DNA of 64,000 bases. Origin: Natronorubrum sediminis. Its GTDB lineage: Archaea > Halobacteriota > Halobacteria > Halobacteriales > Natrialbaceae. The notes under the pieces were generated by a model, which saw nothing but the letters and a program-made list of their open reading frames with translations, was not told the origin of the DNA and made no database searches. The DNA lies in the NCBI RefSeq assembly GCF_900108095.1, contig NZ_FNWL01000003.1, positions 50,501 through 114,500 on the forward strand, in the 5' to 3' direction. The position numbers and the translations under genes were made by a program. Of this stretch, positions 1 to 7,820 are shown piece by piece (position 1 is the stretch's first letter; the number at the start of each line of letters is the position of its first letter).

Positions 1-315
1 GACGACGCGGACGACGACGAAGCCGACGATGACGACGCGGACGACGAAGCCGACGATGACGACGCGGACGACGAAGCCGATGACGAACTCGATGACGTCG
101 AAGAGCTCATCGTCGAAGAGCTGAACATCGAAGAACTCACCGTCGAAGAACTGAACATTGAGGAACTCAACATCGAAGAACTCACCATCGAGGAGCTGAA
201 CATTGAGGAGCTCAACGTTGACGAACTCCCTCTCGATGACGACGATGTCGACTCTGACGACGACAAGGACGACAAGGTCGACGACGATGACGACGACACC
301 GACGCAGACTGCTGA
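1..315 (+). CDS. C-terminal end of a very acidic repeat protein (5' end outside window)
   Basis: The frame is open from base 1 to a TGA at 313-315, giving 104 residues. The first 26 residues are Asp/Ala/Glu repeats (DDADDEAD type). Then come nine five-residue units of the form EELNI, EELTV and EELTI, followed by a Lys-containing Asp-rich tail ending in DADC. No catalytic motif is visible. Such acidic low-complexity tails occur in secreted or cell-surface haloarchaeal proteins, but the N-terminus is missing, so location and function cannot be assigned. The single Cys as last residue is odd. Confidence is high that it is coding because the repeat register is held at protein level while third positions vary. 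Confidence 0.8.
   Translation, partial: DDADDDEADDDDADDEADDDDADDEADDELDDVEELIVEELNIEELTVEELNIEELNIEELTIEELNIEELNVDELPLDDDDVDSDDDKDDKVDDDDDDTDADC
100..234 (+). repeat. Nine tandem 15-bp units encoding EEL(N/T)(I/V) pentapeptides
   Basis: Nine consecutive units read EELIV, EELNI, EELTV, EELNI, EELNI, EELTI, EELNI, EELNV and DELPL. Codons vary between units (ctg/ctc, gaa/gag, atc/att), so the protein sequence appears selected rather than freshly amplified. The upstream 1-78 is a separate Asp/Ala/Glu repeat. Confidence 0.85.
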
Positions 316-360
316 GTAACTACTCAGCTCGAATCAGTTAGTAGCCAATACTTCTTTTTT
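311..360 (+). terminator. Hairpin plus T-tract terminator at the end of the acidic repeat gene
   Basis: A perfect 8-bp stem with a 2-nt loop (GCTGAGTA-AC-TACTCAGC, 311-328) contains the TGA stop codon, and a T6 run ends at 360. Archaeal termination needs mainly the T-tract, so the hairpin may instead stabilise the 3' end. Confidence 0.55.
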
Positions 361-1033
361 GTACACTGCACGCCGTTAGCGACCGCCTGCAACCATTCTG
401 AAAGGGAGTTACGCGTCGACCGAAGTGGCGAACGACGTGAGCAACGCAGCCGACACGTGCCCCGTCCGTTCTCACCAACGGGTATTCCTATCGACTCGAG
501 CGAGTCGTTGTTATTCTCCCCGCACAGAAGCGTGAACCGACTCGACCGTACTCTGGCTGGGACGCTCTTCGCGGAGACCCGTGTCGAGAGTCATCACAGC
601 CGACCACAGCGAAATTCGTCGAACGAGACCGTCGATGGTCCATTAGTCGATTGTTACACTCCACTTCTACTGAGATCGCCACTGACCCGAGGGGCTTCGT
701 CGACTCCTCTCTACATCGCTCGCGTCGGGATCGTAAGTGGCCTGCGCAATATGGACCAATCGTTCACCACCGTGACGGTGTGTATCCCGACGTGGAGGAC
801 GAAGCCTGTGTCCGTTCCTTTCACAAACTCCACTTTCGTTTCGACGCCGATAGGGGTATTCACCTCGTGGCGAAATTACACTCGATGTCCGCCGCTGAGA
901 ACGGGTTTCTGCTGATCAAAAGGTGCGTTTGGGTGCAATCCATGCGTGCTCGGACCTGTCCGAACTGTTTCGAATACCTACACAGTTTATAATAATTATA
1001 GTAATTGATGATAGCTCTGTGTTAGCAGTTGTG
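316..1033. other. Intergenic stretch without a supported gene
   Basis: Apart from the terminator hairpin arm and T-tract at its left end and a TATA box at its right end, I see no convincing gene. Open frames here have irregular codon use, high Ser/Arg/Thr and none of the acidic composition of the neighbours. It could contain an eroded gene, but nothing recognisable remains. Confidence 0.5.
986..994 (+). promoter_or_regulatory. TATA box for the Tat lipoprotein gene
   Basis: The AT-rich element tttataata lies 40-48 nt before the ATG at 1034, in an AT-rich island within GC-rich DNA. It predicts a start of transcription near 1015 and a short leader. Confidence 0.5.
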
Positions 1034-1657
1034 ATGAGAAACAATAACGTTTCCCGTCGTACGGCTATCAAAGTATCCGGTGCTGCCGTTATGGTCGGAT
1101 TGAGCGGCTGTGCTGACGATACCGGTCAAGAAAGTGAAGGGGATGACAACCCGGACGAAACCGACGACAACGGGGAGTCCGACGTCGACCCGATCGATGG
1201 CTCGGCCGAGAGCGTCGACGAAACGGTCGAGGAGGTTAACAGCGGCCCGATCGCCGATACCAACGAAAACGTCGAAACCATCAACGCCGAGTTAGAGAAC
1301 GTCGACGAAGTCGAGGGAATCGACGACGTTGCCGCCGAAACCGTTGACGAAGCCCAAGACGAAGCGGACCGCCTCGAGAGTGAGGTCGATCGACTTCAGG
1401 ACGACATCTTCACGCAGGTTGTCGCCGAGATCAACGCCCAATCAGAAGAACTCCTCGGTGAGGAAATCGCCGATCCGGTCGAAACCCCTGATGAAGCTCG
1501 GGACGAAGCCCAAGAAATCGACGACGAATTCGGCAATGCGGCCGAGGAAGCGGTCGAGGCACTGAACGACGCTGCGGACAACGTCGAGGAAAATCAAACG
1601 CACCTGAACGGCGCAGCCGATGCGCTAGAGGACGTCGAGGAGGACGAAGACGAGTAA
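1034..1657 (+). CDS. Tat-exported lipoprotein with acidic coiled-coil body
   Basis: The 207-residue product begins MRNNNVSRRTAIKVSGAA, a twin-arginine signal (SRRTAIK), with a lipobox-like LSGC at about residues 22-25. It is therefore probably exported folded through Tat and anchored by a lipid on Cys25. The rest is Glu/Asp/Ala-rich with Val/Ile/Leu at heptad-like spacing (for example about residues 50-130), suggesting a long helix or coiled coil. No enzyme motif is seen. The start was chosen because it places the signal at the N-terminus and fits the TATA box; an upstream in-frame ATG at 923 would bury it. Function is unknown. Confidence 0.8.
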   Translation: MRNNNVSRRTAIKVSGAAVMVGLSGCADDTGQESEGDDNPDETDDNGESDVDPIDGSAESVDETVEEVNSGPIADTNENVETINAELENVDEVEGIDDVAAETVDEAQDEADRLESEVDRLQDDIFTQVVAEINAQSEELLGEEIADPVETPDEARDEAQEIDDEFGNAAEEAVEALNDAADNVEENQTHLNGAADALEDVEEDEDE

Positions 1658-1826
1658 CGACGACCTCACTGGGCACTCGGAAACGAACGTCTGTTCACAC
1701 TCGAGCAATCGCGCTGGCGAGAGTATCGAGTTTCGCGACCAGCTATCGACTCGTTGTCGTTGGTTCTCGCTTCGAAGACGAGCCCATCTCCCGCCAGCGG
1801 AGTGTCCCGGAATCGACCCGCCCAGA

Positions 1827-2111
1827 TTACCGTCGTGCCTCGAGTTCGGCCTCGAGGTCCTCGAGACTCATCTCTTTCATCGAGAGCAACACCAGCAGAT
1901 GGTAGACGATGTCGGCTGCCTCGTAGGCGACCTCGTCGTGATCGTCGTCTTTGGCCGCCAGAACGAGTTCCGTGGATTCCTCGCCGAGCTTTTCTAACAC
2001 TGCGTTTTCGCCCTTCTCGTGCGTGAACAGCGACGCGGTGTAGGAGTCCTCCGGGAGCGTTTCCTTCCGATCTTCGATGACGGCGAACAACTCCTCGAGC
2101 GTGTCGTCCAT
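1827..2111 (-). CDS. hisE: Phosphoribosyl-ATP pyrophosphatase HisE
   Basis: Ninety-four residues, the usual length for stand-alone HisE. It hydrolyses PR-ATP to PR-AMP and pyrophosphate, the second step of histidine synthesis, in the cytosol. The MazG-like all-alpha fold is indicated by KLGEESTELVLAAK and HDEVAYEAADIVYHLLVLL, which carry the acidic metal-binding residues (EE..E and E..D). The ATG directly abuts the stop codon of the preceding bifunctional-nuclease-family gene, so the two are almost certainly cotranscribed. HisI, which normally follows in the pathway, is not in this window. Confidence 0.93.
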   Translation of the reverse strand: MDDTLEELFAVIEDRKETLPEDSYTASLFTHEKGENAVLEKLGEESTELVLAAKDDDHDEVAYEAADIVYHLLVLLSMKEMSLEDLEAELEARR

Positions 2112-2579
2112 CTACATCTCACCCGTGACGGTGCGAATATCCTCGAGTTGCTCGAACGTTTCGCTCTCGTCGCGTCCGTCCTCGAAGACGTCTTCGGTAA
2201 TCTCGATCGGGACGTTCGTTCGGGCCGCAAGCGCGAGCGAGTCACTCGGTCGACAGTCGATGACCGTCTCGCCGCGTGGCGTCTGGACGTGCAGGTCGGC
2301 GATGTAGGTTCCGCCCCGTCCGTCGGCACGCTCTTTGATTTCGTTGACGACAACGCGGTCGACACGACTCCCCAGTTCCTCCAGCACGTCGAGGAGGAGG
2401 TCATGAGTCAACGGCCGGCCGATGTCTTCGGCCTCGAGCCCGCGCGCGATACTCGTCGCCTCGTTGAATCCGATGAAAATCGGCACGACGTCGTCTTCGT
2501 CGGCGACCTCGAGAACGACCACTGGAACTGGTCCCTGTGGCGTCCCCGCGACGCGAACCGCGTCGATGGATGCCTGCAT
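2112..2579 (-). CDS. Bifunctional nuclease family protein (BFN/DUF151)
   Basis: The 155-residue product beginning MQASIDAVRVAG matches the BFN/DUF151 family: VVVLEVADEDDVVPIFIGFNEATSIARGLE, cut here into its known parts, is the hallmark N-terminal beta-alpha unit, followed by PLTHDLLLDVLEELGSRV and VIDCRPSDSLALAAR. Plant and bacterial members have been reported with nuclease activity or as stress regulators; the archaeal role is not established. The start at the second in-frame ATG was chosen because the first 18 residues of the longer frame are basic and unlike the family. It is followed without a gap by hisE. Confidence 0.88.
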   Translation of the reverse strand: MQASIDAVRVAGTPQGPVPVVVLEVADEDDVVPIFIGFNEATSIARGLEAEDIGRPLTHDLLLDVLEELGSRVDRVVVNEIKERADGRGGTYIADLHVQTPRGETVIDCRPSDSLALAARTNVPIEITEDVFEDGRDESETFEQLEDIRTVTGEM

Positions 2580-2695
2580 ATCGCTATCCTTGCGTGCGAG
2601 AGAGAAAACATGTCCGGTCGCGAATGCATGCACGGAATTGACTCTGGGTTACCATGACCGGTATTGGAATTGGGGCTCGAGTGTGGGAACCCGCT

Positions 2696-3319
2696 TCAAA
2701 CGTGCTCGAGCGCGGGTACGCTCGCGTCTTTGTTCTCGAAAAACGCCAGTTCGTGGATGCGACTGTCCAGCGTCAGTTCGGGGTGGAAGGCAGTGCCGAC
2801 GACGGGGCCGTCTCGCACGGCGACCGGTCGGCCGTTCCACGATGCCAGCACCTCGACGGTCTCGCCAACGTCGTCGATTGCGGGTGCGCGGATGAACACT
2901 GCCGGATACGGTTCGTCGTCGGCCAATCCGTCGACTGCGAGCGGCGCTTCGAAGCTGTCTTTCTGGCGGCCGAAGGCGTTTCGCTCGATGGTTACGTCGA
3001 CGAGATCGAGTTCCTCGACCCGGTCATCGTTCGCGTCGCTCGAGGCGACGATCAATCCGGCACACGTCACGAACAGCGGTTTGTTAGCGCCGACGTGATC
3101 GCGGAGTTCCGGTGCGATACCCTCGCTCTGGACGAATCGGGAGATGGTCGTCGATTCGCCGCCGGGCATGGCGAGGAGGTCGCACTCGGGGACCAGCCCC
3201 GACTCACGGATTTCGTGGACGGTGACCTCGCGTCCGTGGGCGCTCACTGCGCGTTCGATAGCCGCCGCGTGCTCTTCGACGTCGCCCTGAACGGCGACGA
3301 CGCCAGCGGTCAGTGACAT
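2696..3319 (-). CDS. pdxT: Pyridoxal 5'-phosphate synthase glutaminase subunit PdxT
   Basis: The 207-residue product starts MSLTAGVVAVQGDVEEH. It is the class I glutamine amidotransferase of the PdxST complex: it releases ammonia from glutamine and passes it to PdxS for vitamin B6 synthesis. Visible motifs are LLAMPGGESTTI, the nucleophile region LFVTCAGLIV with Cys, and the His-Glu pair in GTAFHPELT near the C-terminus. The start was set at the conserved family start rather than nine residues earlier. It lies 23 nt after the VOC gene on the same strand. PdxS is not in the window. Confidence 0.93.
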   Translation of the reverse strand: MSLTAGVVAVQGDVEEHAAAIERAVSAHGREVTVHEIRESGLVPECDLLAMPGGESTTISRFVQSEGIAPELRDHVGANKPLFVTCAGLIVASSDANDDRVEELDLVDVTIERNAFGRQKDSFEAPLAVDGLADDEPYPAVFIRAPAIDDVGETVEVLASWNGRPVAVRDGPVVGTAFHPELTLDSRIHELAFFENKDASVPALEHV

Positions 3320-3342
3320 GGCCGCGGATAGGCGGAGGGGTA

Positions 3343-4242
3343 TCAAAAAGGCCGCGTCCCCGATTCCGACTCGGTGACGAGCCGAACGATCGTGCCGTCG
3401 GGATCGCTGACGGCGATTCCGTCGCCTCGCTCGTCGACCGCGTGCCCGTCCGCCTCGAGTCGCGTTCGAATCTCCTCGAGCGCTTCACTCGAGGGCACGA
3501 CGAGTTCGAACCACGCCAACCCCTGCTCGTCGGGGGATCTCGGGTTCGAGCGCCGATTCCAGGTATTGATCCCGATGTGGTGATGGTAGCCGCCTGCAGC
3601 CAGAAACACCGCCGACGGTGCCGTGTCCATCACGTCGAAGCCCAGCGCGTCCGCGTAGAACGCCCGTGACTCCTCGAGCGAGGAAACCTCGAGGTGGACG
3701 TGTCCGACGGTCGTGTCAGGTGGCACCGTCTCCGCTGGCGCTGCACTCGGGCCGTCCGCCTCCGCCGTGGGCCTCTTCGCTTCTTCTAGTTCCTCGAGAT
3801 CCAGCGGCCACGAGCCGATCTGTAGGCTCCCGTCGTCCTCGCGGGGCCATTCCGACTCGGGACGGTCGACGTACACCTCGACGCCGTTTCCCTCCGGATC
3901 TCGACAGTAGAGGGCCTTACTGACGCCGTGATCCGACGCTCCACTGAGCGTCCAGTGATCTCTGATTCGAGCGAGCACATCCGCTAACGCTGCGTCGCTG
4001 GGAACGCGAATCGCCACGTGGAACAATCCGGCTGACGCCTCGTCTCGAGGGCTGGCGTCCGGCTCGGCGTCTATCTCGAGCAGTGGCGTCCCATCGACGC
4101 CGAGCACCGCCGGGTCTCGGTTCACGACCTCGAGGCCGATCACCTCGCGGTAGAACTCGATGACCGTCGACTCATCGCTGACGGTCAGTGCACATCGACC
4201 GAGTCGCGTCGACGCCGGCCGTTGCAGGTCGGGACTGGTCAT
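3343..4242 (-). CDS. VOC-superfamily dioxygenase-like protein (CatE type)
   Basis: The 299-residue protein has two vicinal-oxygen-chelate modules (about 12-130 and 185-295), the CatE/catechol 2,3-dioxygenase layout. Module 1 shows LFHVAIRVPS and GVEVYVDRP; module 2 shows GHVHLEVSS and HHIGINTW, supplying two probable metal-ligand histidines. At the place where the family normally has its Glu ligand the sequence reads GTIVRLVTE, with Arg, so catalysis is uncertain. The ATG at 4242 lies about 26 nt after a TATA box, implying a leaderless transcript that probably continues into pdxT. Confidence 0.82.
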   Translation of the reverse strand: MTSPDLQRPASTRLGRCALTVSDESTVIEFYREVIGLEVVNRDPAVLGVDGTPLLEIDAEPDASPRDEASAGLFHVAIRVPSDAALADVLARIRDHWTLSGASDHGVSKALYCRDPEGNGVEVYVDRPESEWPREDDGSLQIGSWPLDLEELEEAKRPTAEADGPSAAPAETVPPDTTVGHVHLEVSSLEESRAFYADALGFDVMDTAPSAVFLAAGGYHHHIGINTWNRRSNPRSPDEQGLAWFELVVPSSEALEEIRTRLEADGHAVDERGDGIAVSDPDGTIVRLVTESESGTRPF

Positions 4243-4264
4243 ACGCCGAATACGTGCTCTTCGC

Positions 4265-4273
4265 CTATATACT
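4265..4273 (-). promoter_or_regulatory. TATA box of the VOC-pdxT operon
   Basis: On the minus strand agtatatag is centred about 26 nt upstream of the ATG at 4242, the spacing expected for a leaderless archaeal transcript. Confidence 0.6.
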
Positions 4274-4453
4274 GTCGAACGGTGTCTCCTCTCAGTCTGC
4301 AGTGTTCGTCGAAACGTCGTGTTTTGCATTCGACTGGAAGCCCGTCGGGCGTCGCCACTCGAGGATATTGTGAAAGGGAAAGTTGGGGTGGGGGGATTGG
4401 GGGTGGCGATAGACTATCGCAGATCGCCATTTGTGGGTACGATTCGATGCAGC

Positions 4454-4467
4454 GTAAGTATACTTAC
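4454..4467. repeat. Perfect 14-bp palindrome
   Basis: GTAAGTATACTTAC is a perfect palindrome in the AT-rich gap between the stop of the response-regulator gene and the VOC promoter. It may be an operator or a 3'-end structure. Confidence 0.5.
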
Positions 4468-4501
4468 TAATTATGTTGCCATTTCCCGAATCGGATACTA
4501 A

Positions 4502-6607
4502 TTATCTAGAACTGCCATCGAACACGAGGGAGACGAGCTTTCGCTCGGCCGCTCGCAAGTGGTACTGATACGTCGGTGAGGAAATATCGAGTGCCGCCGC
4601 AAGATCCTCACCAGTGCTGTCACGTGGCCACTCGAAAAAGCCGCTGTAGTGGGCCGCTTGCAGGGCTTCGAACTGCTTCGTCGTCAATCGCTCCTCGAGG
4701 TGCGTCTCGATCTGTCGGACCGACCGCGTCGTCGTCTCCCGTCGCGCCTCGAGTTCGACGTCGGCGTAGTGGTCTTGAATCGCCTCGACGAGTGATCTGG
4801 TCTGGACCTGTTGGGACACCTCGAGGGCGAGCGTCGTCGTTCCATCCGCCGCCGTCGCTCGCTGTAAGTGCACGTCGTACGTTCGTAGTACGTTCAAAAT
4901 CGGTGACGACGTAACCGTGAGTTCGAACAACGTCTGTTCGTCCCCCTCCGAGACGACCGACACCGTCTCGATGGATGCCCATTGCGCTACTGATGGGAGC
5001 GTGGACGTCGGTGCACTGACGAAGACGACGTACGAATCGCTCTCTCGGCTGATGACGCCTTCGACCGTAATCGCCCCGTTTACTCGCTTTGCAACGCGAT
5101 TGAGTAGCAACCGGGAGTCGTGACACGCGACCTCGATCTCGAGTCGGTTGTCGGTTACCATCGCGTGCGTGCGCTCGACCGACCGAATTGCGTGTCCGAT
5201 CGTCTCACCGAGTTCACCGAGAACGTCCTGTTCACGCTCGCCAACCGAGTCCGCACCCTTAACGTGGACGAGCAAGACGCCGTAGTGACGGTCCATATCG
5301 GTCAGTGCCACCGCGAGGACCGTCTGATAGCCGTACGTCAGGGCTTCCTTTCGTCGCTGGCTCCACCCCTCTTCCTCGAGGACGTTTCTGACGACGCGTA
5401 CGTCTCCGTCCTCGAGAGTCTCATCGATCAGTTCGAACTCCGGCGTTCGATCACCGTCGTCACGAACTCGATCGATAAACGCCGTGTCGACGCCAGCCCA
5501 GGCGGTTGGTTCCATCGGATCGTTGCTATCGGCGATCCAGGCGAAACAGTAGCGTTCCGTGTCGGCTAACCGATCACAGACCGTCGTCTCGATCTCCGAG
5601 CGCGTCGACGCCTGTGTCACACCGTGGGTAATCTCCCTGACGATCTCGTTCGTGTGATTGAGCTGCGTCAACTCCTCGTTCTGGCGCGTGAGCGTCCGAT
5701 CGTGCTCTCGAAGGAGTTGTTCTCGTTCGGCACGGTCGAGGGCTGCCTCGGTGTTCGCTGCCAACGTGTGAAACAGCTCCTGCATGGTCTCGTCGAACCC
5801 GTCGACGGTCTTCGTTCCCGCAACCAACATGCCGTGCGTTCCGAGTGGCACGAGTAACTCACTTTGATTCGGTGGCGTCGCGTTCAGCGCCCCCGCATCC
5901 TGACTCACATGCTTGTAGTAGGCACTTTCCCCCTCTGAAAAGACGGACCAGAGGTTCCCATCTTCGCGCGTGATGGATTCGTCTGGATCGATGATTCCGT
6001 CCGATTTGGCAGACACCGCTGCCGACTCGAGTCGTCCTTCACCTGGTTCGAACGCGTACGCTGCAGCGACCGAAACGTCTAAAATGTCACTCGCAGTTTC
6101 GACGGCAACCTCGTAGATCTCGGCTTTCGTCCCCGCTCGCATGAGGTCCCGGGTCGCCTCGTGTAACGCCGTCACCGTCCGCTGGTAGCGCCGTTTACTC
6201 TCGTGTAACGCCGTCTCAGTTCGATACTGCGAGACGGCGTTCGTAATCTGATTCGCGAGCACCGCGTACTGATCCGATCCGGAGTCTTTCTGTAAATACT
6301 GGGTCACTCCCGCCGCAATCGCCTCGCTCGCCACGGCTTCTGACCCTCGACCCGTAAACAGAATAAACGGTAGTTCGGGATCACTTTCACGAACCCGATC
6401 GAGCAACTCGAGGCCCGTTAGCGTCGGCATCTCGTAGTCGCTCACGATACAATCGATCGGCTGTTTCTCGAGGCACTCGAGCGCCTCACAGGCGCCCGTC
6501 GCCGTTTTGGTCACGATCGCGTCGCGCTCTCGCTCGAGCATTTCACCGGCGAGTTCGGCAAATCCGGGTTCGTTATCGACGACGAGGACGGTGATCGGTT
6601 GCGTCAT
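4502..6607 (-). CDS. Bacterio-opsin-activator-type response regulator (receiver, GAF, HTH_10)
   Basis: A 701-residue regulator. Residues 1-120 form a receiver domain with phosphoacceptor Asp57 in CIVSDYEMP, Thr85 in LFTGRGSE and Lys107 in YLQKDSG. A helical linker and a GAF-like domain (about 150-310) follow, then a second GAF-like region (about 320-470), a bacterio-opsin-activator GAF-HTH linker domain, and a C-terminal HTH_10 domain beginning LTTKQFEALQAAHYSGFF and containing YQYHLRAAERKL. Family members are haloarchaeal transcription regulators responding to light, oxygen or redox. Its kinase is not adjacent. Input signal and targets are unknown. Confidence 0.87.
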   Translation of the reverse strand: MTQPITVLVVDNEPGFAELAGEMLERERDAIVTKTATGACEALECLEKQPIDCIVSDYEMPTLTGLELLDRVRESDPELPFILFTGRGSEAVASEAIAAGVTQYLQKDSGSDQYAVLANQITNAVSQYRTETALHESKRRYQRTVTALHEATRDLMRAGTKAEIYEVAVETASDILDVSVAAAYAFEPGEGRLESAAVSAKSDGIIDPDESITREDGNLWSVFSEGESAYYKHVSQDAGALNATPPNQSELLVPLGTHGMLVAGTKTVDGFDETMQELFHTLAANTEAALDRAEREQLLREHDRTLTRQNEELTQLNHTNEIVREITHGVTQASTRSEIETTVCDRLADTERYCFAWIADSNDPMEPTAWAGVDTAFIDRVRDDGDRTPEFELIDETLEDGDVRVVRNVLEEEGWSQRRKEALTYGYQTVLAVALTDMDRHYGVLLVHVKGADSVGEREQDVLGELGETIGHAIRSVERTHAMVTDNRLEIEVACHDSRLLLNRVAKRVNGAITVEGVISRESDSYVVFVSAPTSTLPSVAQWASIETVSVVSEGDEQTLFELTVTSSPILNVLRTYDVHLQRATAADGTTTLALEVSQQVQTRSLVEAIQDHYADVELEARRETTTRSVRQIETHLEERLTTKQFEALQAAHYSGFFEWPRDSTGEDLAAALDISSPTYQYHLRAAERKLVSLVFDGSSR

Positions 6608-6687
6608 TGATTTCGATTCGGTCTGCCGTGAGGACAGTCTCTGATTGCGAACACTCGATTGAGTACTAAATAAGTAGCTCTTGAAGG

Positions 6688-7140
6688 TTATCCGGTCCGA
6701 TCGTGGCTGTGTTTGGGGCGACAGTTTTCAGGAATCGTTCCGTCGAACTCGTAGGAGTCTGCCCAATTTATCGATGGATGATCGATACGTGAATCGAATC
6801 GTAACTCCATCTTTTGGGTCGTTGCATCCACCTCGTTGACCCAGTACAGTGTGTCAGTAGCGGGGTAGTACACGAGGAACGCATCGATTGCATCACCATA
6901 CGTGTGCTCGTAGTACTCTCCATCTTTCGTCGTTTGTGAGTGCGTATTGAAACGTATCGTTTCGGCCTTGTTCTTCCACGCTGTCTTGCACTGAATTCGG
7001 TAGAGATCCCCGCTATCACCGACGACGAAATCGTACTTGTCGTTGTCTCCAAATGGAATTGAAACGTTGTACCCATACTCGATCAGTGTCGCAAGTACTT
7101 TCGACTCAGTCCGATCTCCAACGTCCTTCGAATTAGACAT
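6688..7140 (-). CDS. PD-(D/E)XK nuclease-like protein
   Basis: The 150-residue product starts MSNSKDVGDRTESKVLATL. It looks like the group-I-intron-associated PD-(D/E)XK endonuclease family: an N-terminal helix with Glu (RTESKV), then YDFVVGDSGDLYRIQCKT, giving the Asp and a QxK variant of the (D/E)xK catalytic strand. The base composition is visibly lower in GC, with relaxed codon use compared with the neighbours, which suggests recent acquisition. It sits between the response regulator and tRNA-Asp genes with tRNA remnants just upstream. The longer reading start at 7248 runs through the tRNA remnant and is rejected. Nuclease activity is inferred only. Confidence 0.72.
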   Translation of the reverse strand: MSNSKDVGDRTESKVLATLIEYGYNVSIPFGDNDKYDFVVGDSGDLYRIQCKTAWKNKAETIRFNTHSQTTKDGEYYEHTYGDAIDAFLVYYPATDTLYWVNEVDATTQKMELRFDSRIDHPSINWADSYEFDGTIPENCRPKHSHDRTG

Positions 7141-7224
7141 ACCGTGGTTGCCTTTACTTTCCGATAAAAACATGCGGCGTCGAGAACACTTTCGCCTTTT
7201 GACAGCGGTTAGCCGATCAAAAAG

Positions 7225-7247
7225 CTCCTGGAGCGGGGTTTGAACCA
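7225..7247 (-). repeat. tRNA T-arm/acceptor remnant 1 (att-like)
   Basis: Nineteen of 23 bases match the 3' end of the nearby tRNA-Asp genes (T-arm plus acceptor strand). The remnant is followed by a flank, accacggtcg(t/c)ttcgct, shared with remnant 2 but absent from the intact tRNAs. No full tRNA can be folded here. Confidence 0.6.
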
Positions 7248-7351
7248 CGGTCGTTTCGCTGGCTGTGTTCGTTTCACTTATAGAATCAAATCCCTATCGA
7301 AGGTTCTCACAGACAAGTGACTCGCGTTACTCGTCGTGTTAGTTTGTAAAA

Positions 7352-7424
7352 CGCCCGGAGCGGGATTTGAACCCGCGTCACAACCGTGACAGGGTTGTAT
7401 GATGGGCCACTACACCATCCGGGC
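7352..7424 (-). tRNA. tRNA-Asp (GTC), copy 1
   Basis: Seventy-three nt. The acceptor stem GCCCGGA/TCCGGGC pairs perfectly and the discriminator base is G, as usual for tRNA-Asp. The anticodon arm CAACC-CTGTCAC-GGTTG carries anticodon GTC, and the T-loop is GTTCAAATC. The CCA end is not encoded. It is identical to copy 2, 368 bp away. Confidence 0.96.
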
Positions 7425-7450
7425 TTACAACACATCGTTTTCCGGTAACA

Positions 7451-7460
7451 CTCTTAAGGG
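7451..7460 (-). promoter_or_regulatory. TATA box of tRNA-Asp copy 1
   Basis: On the minus strand cccttaagag is centred about 31 nt before the tRNA 5' end. The flank between box and gene (acgatgtgttgtaag) is also shared with copy 2, so the promoter was duplicated with the gene. Confidence 0.55.
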
Positions 7461-7585
7461 TTGTGCTCTGGAGATTGGCTGACTCACTTCCCCCACCGTC
7501 TTGGCGGAATTTTCTAGTACGGAAGTGTGTATGGAACCCTCTTCTCGAGCCGTGGTTCACTCGCGAATTGACGTCAATAGAATAC

Positions 7586-7643
7586 ACCCAGTGCGGGATT
7601 TGAACCACGGTCGCTTCGCTCCACTCCCTGTTTCAAATTCCGC
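7586..7643 (-). repeat. tRNA T-arm remnant 2 with an inverted partner
   Basis: The segment 7586-7607 matches the tRNA-Asp T-arm in 18 of 22 bases and shares its following flank with remnant 1. A second T-arm-like piece in the opposite orientation (tttcaaattccgc, ending at 7643) makes an imperfect inverted repeat with it. The stretch 7425-7719 holds no supported protein gene. Confidence 0.55.
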
Positions 7644-7719
7644 TTCGTGTCGTCTATTCCGCTCACGGATGACGAGCACACGCTACGCGGTGCTCGGTAG
7701 AATTGTTCGCGGAAGAAGA

Positions 7720-7792
7720 CGCCCGGAGCGGGATTTGAACCCGCGTCACAACCGTGACAGGGTTGTATGATGGGCCACTACACCATCCGGGC
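7720..7792 (-). tRNA. tRNA-Asp (GTC), copy 2
   Basis: Identical in all 73 nt to copy 1: perfect acceptor stem, anticodon GTC, G discriminator, no encoded CCA. Its upstream flank is also near-identical to that of copy 1 before diverging, so the pair arose by duplication of a tRNA plus promoter unit. Confidence 0.96.
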
Positions 7793-7820
7793 TTACAACA
7801 CATCGTTTCCCGGTGACGGT

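Noticed and set aside
1-300. CRISPR array or simple DNA repeat explanation for the 5' repeats
   Set aside because: The repeats keep a reading frame and vary at synonymous positions; there are no unique spacers.
457-915. 152-residue frame in the gap before the Tat lipoprotein gene
   Set aside because: Codon use is irregular and the composition is Ser/Thr/Arg-rich and non-acidic; no family resemblance is seen.
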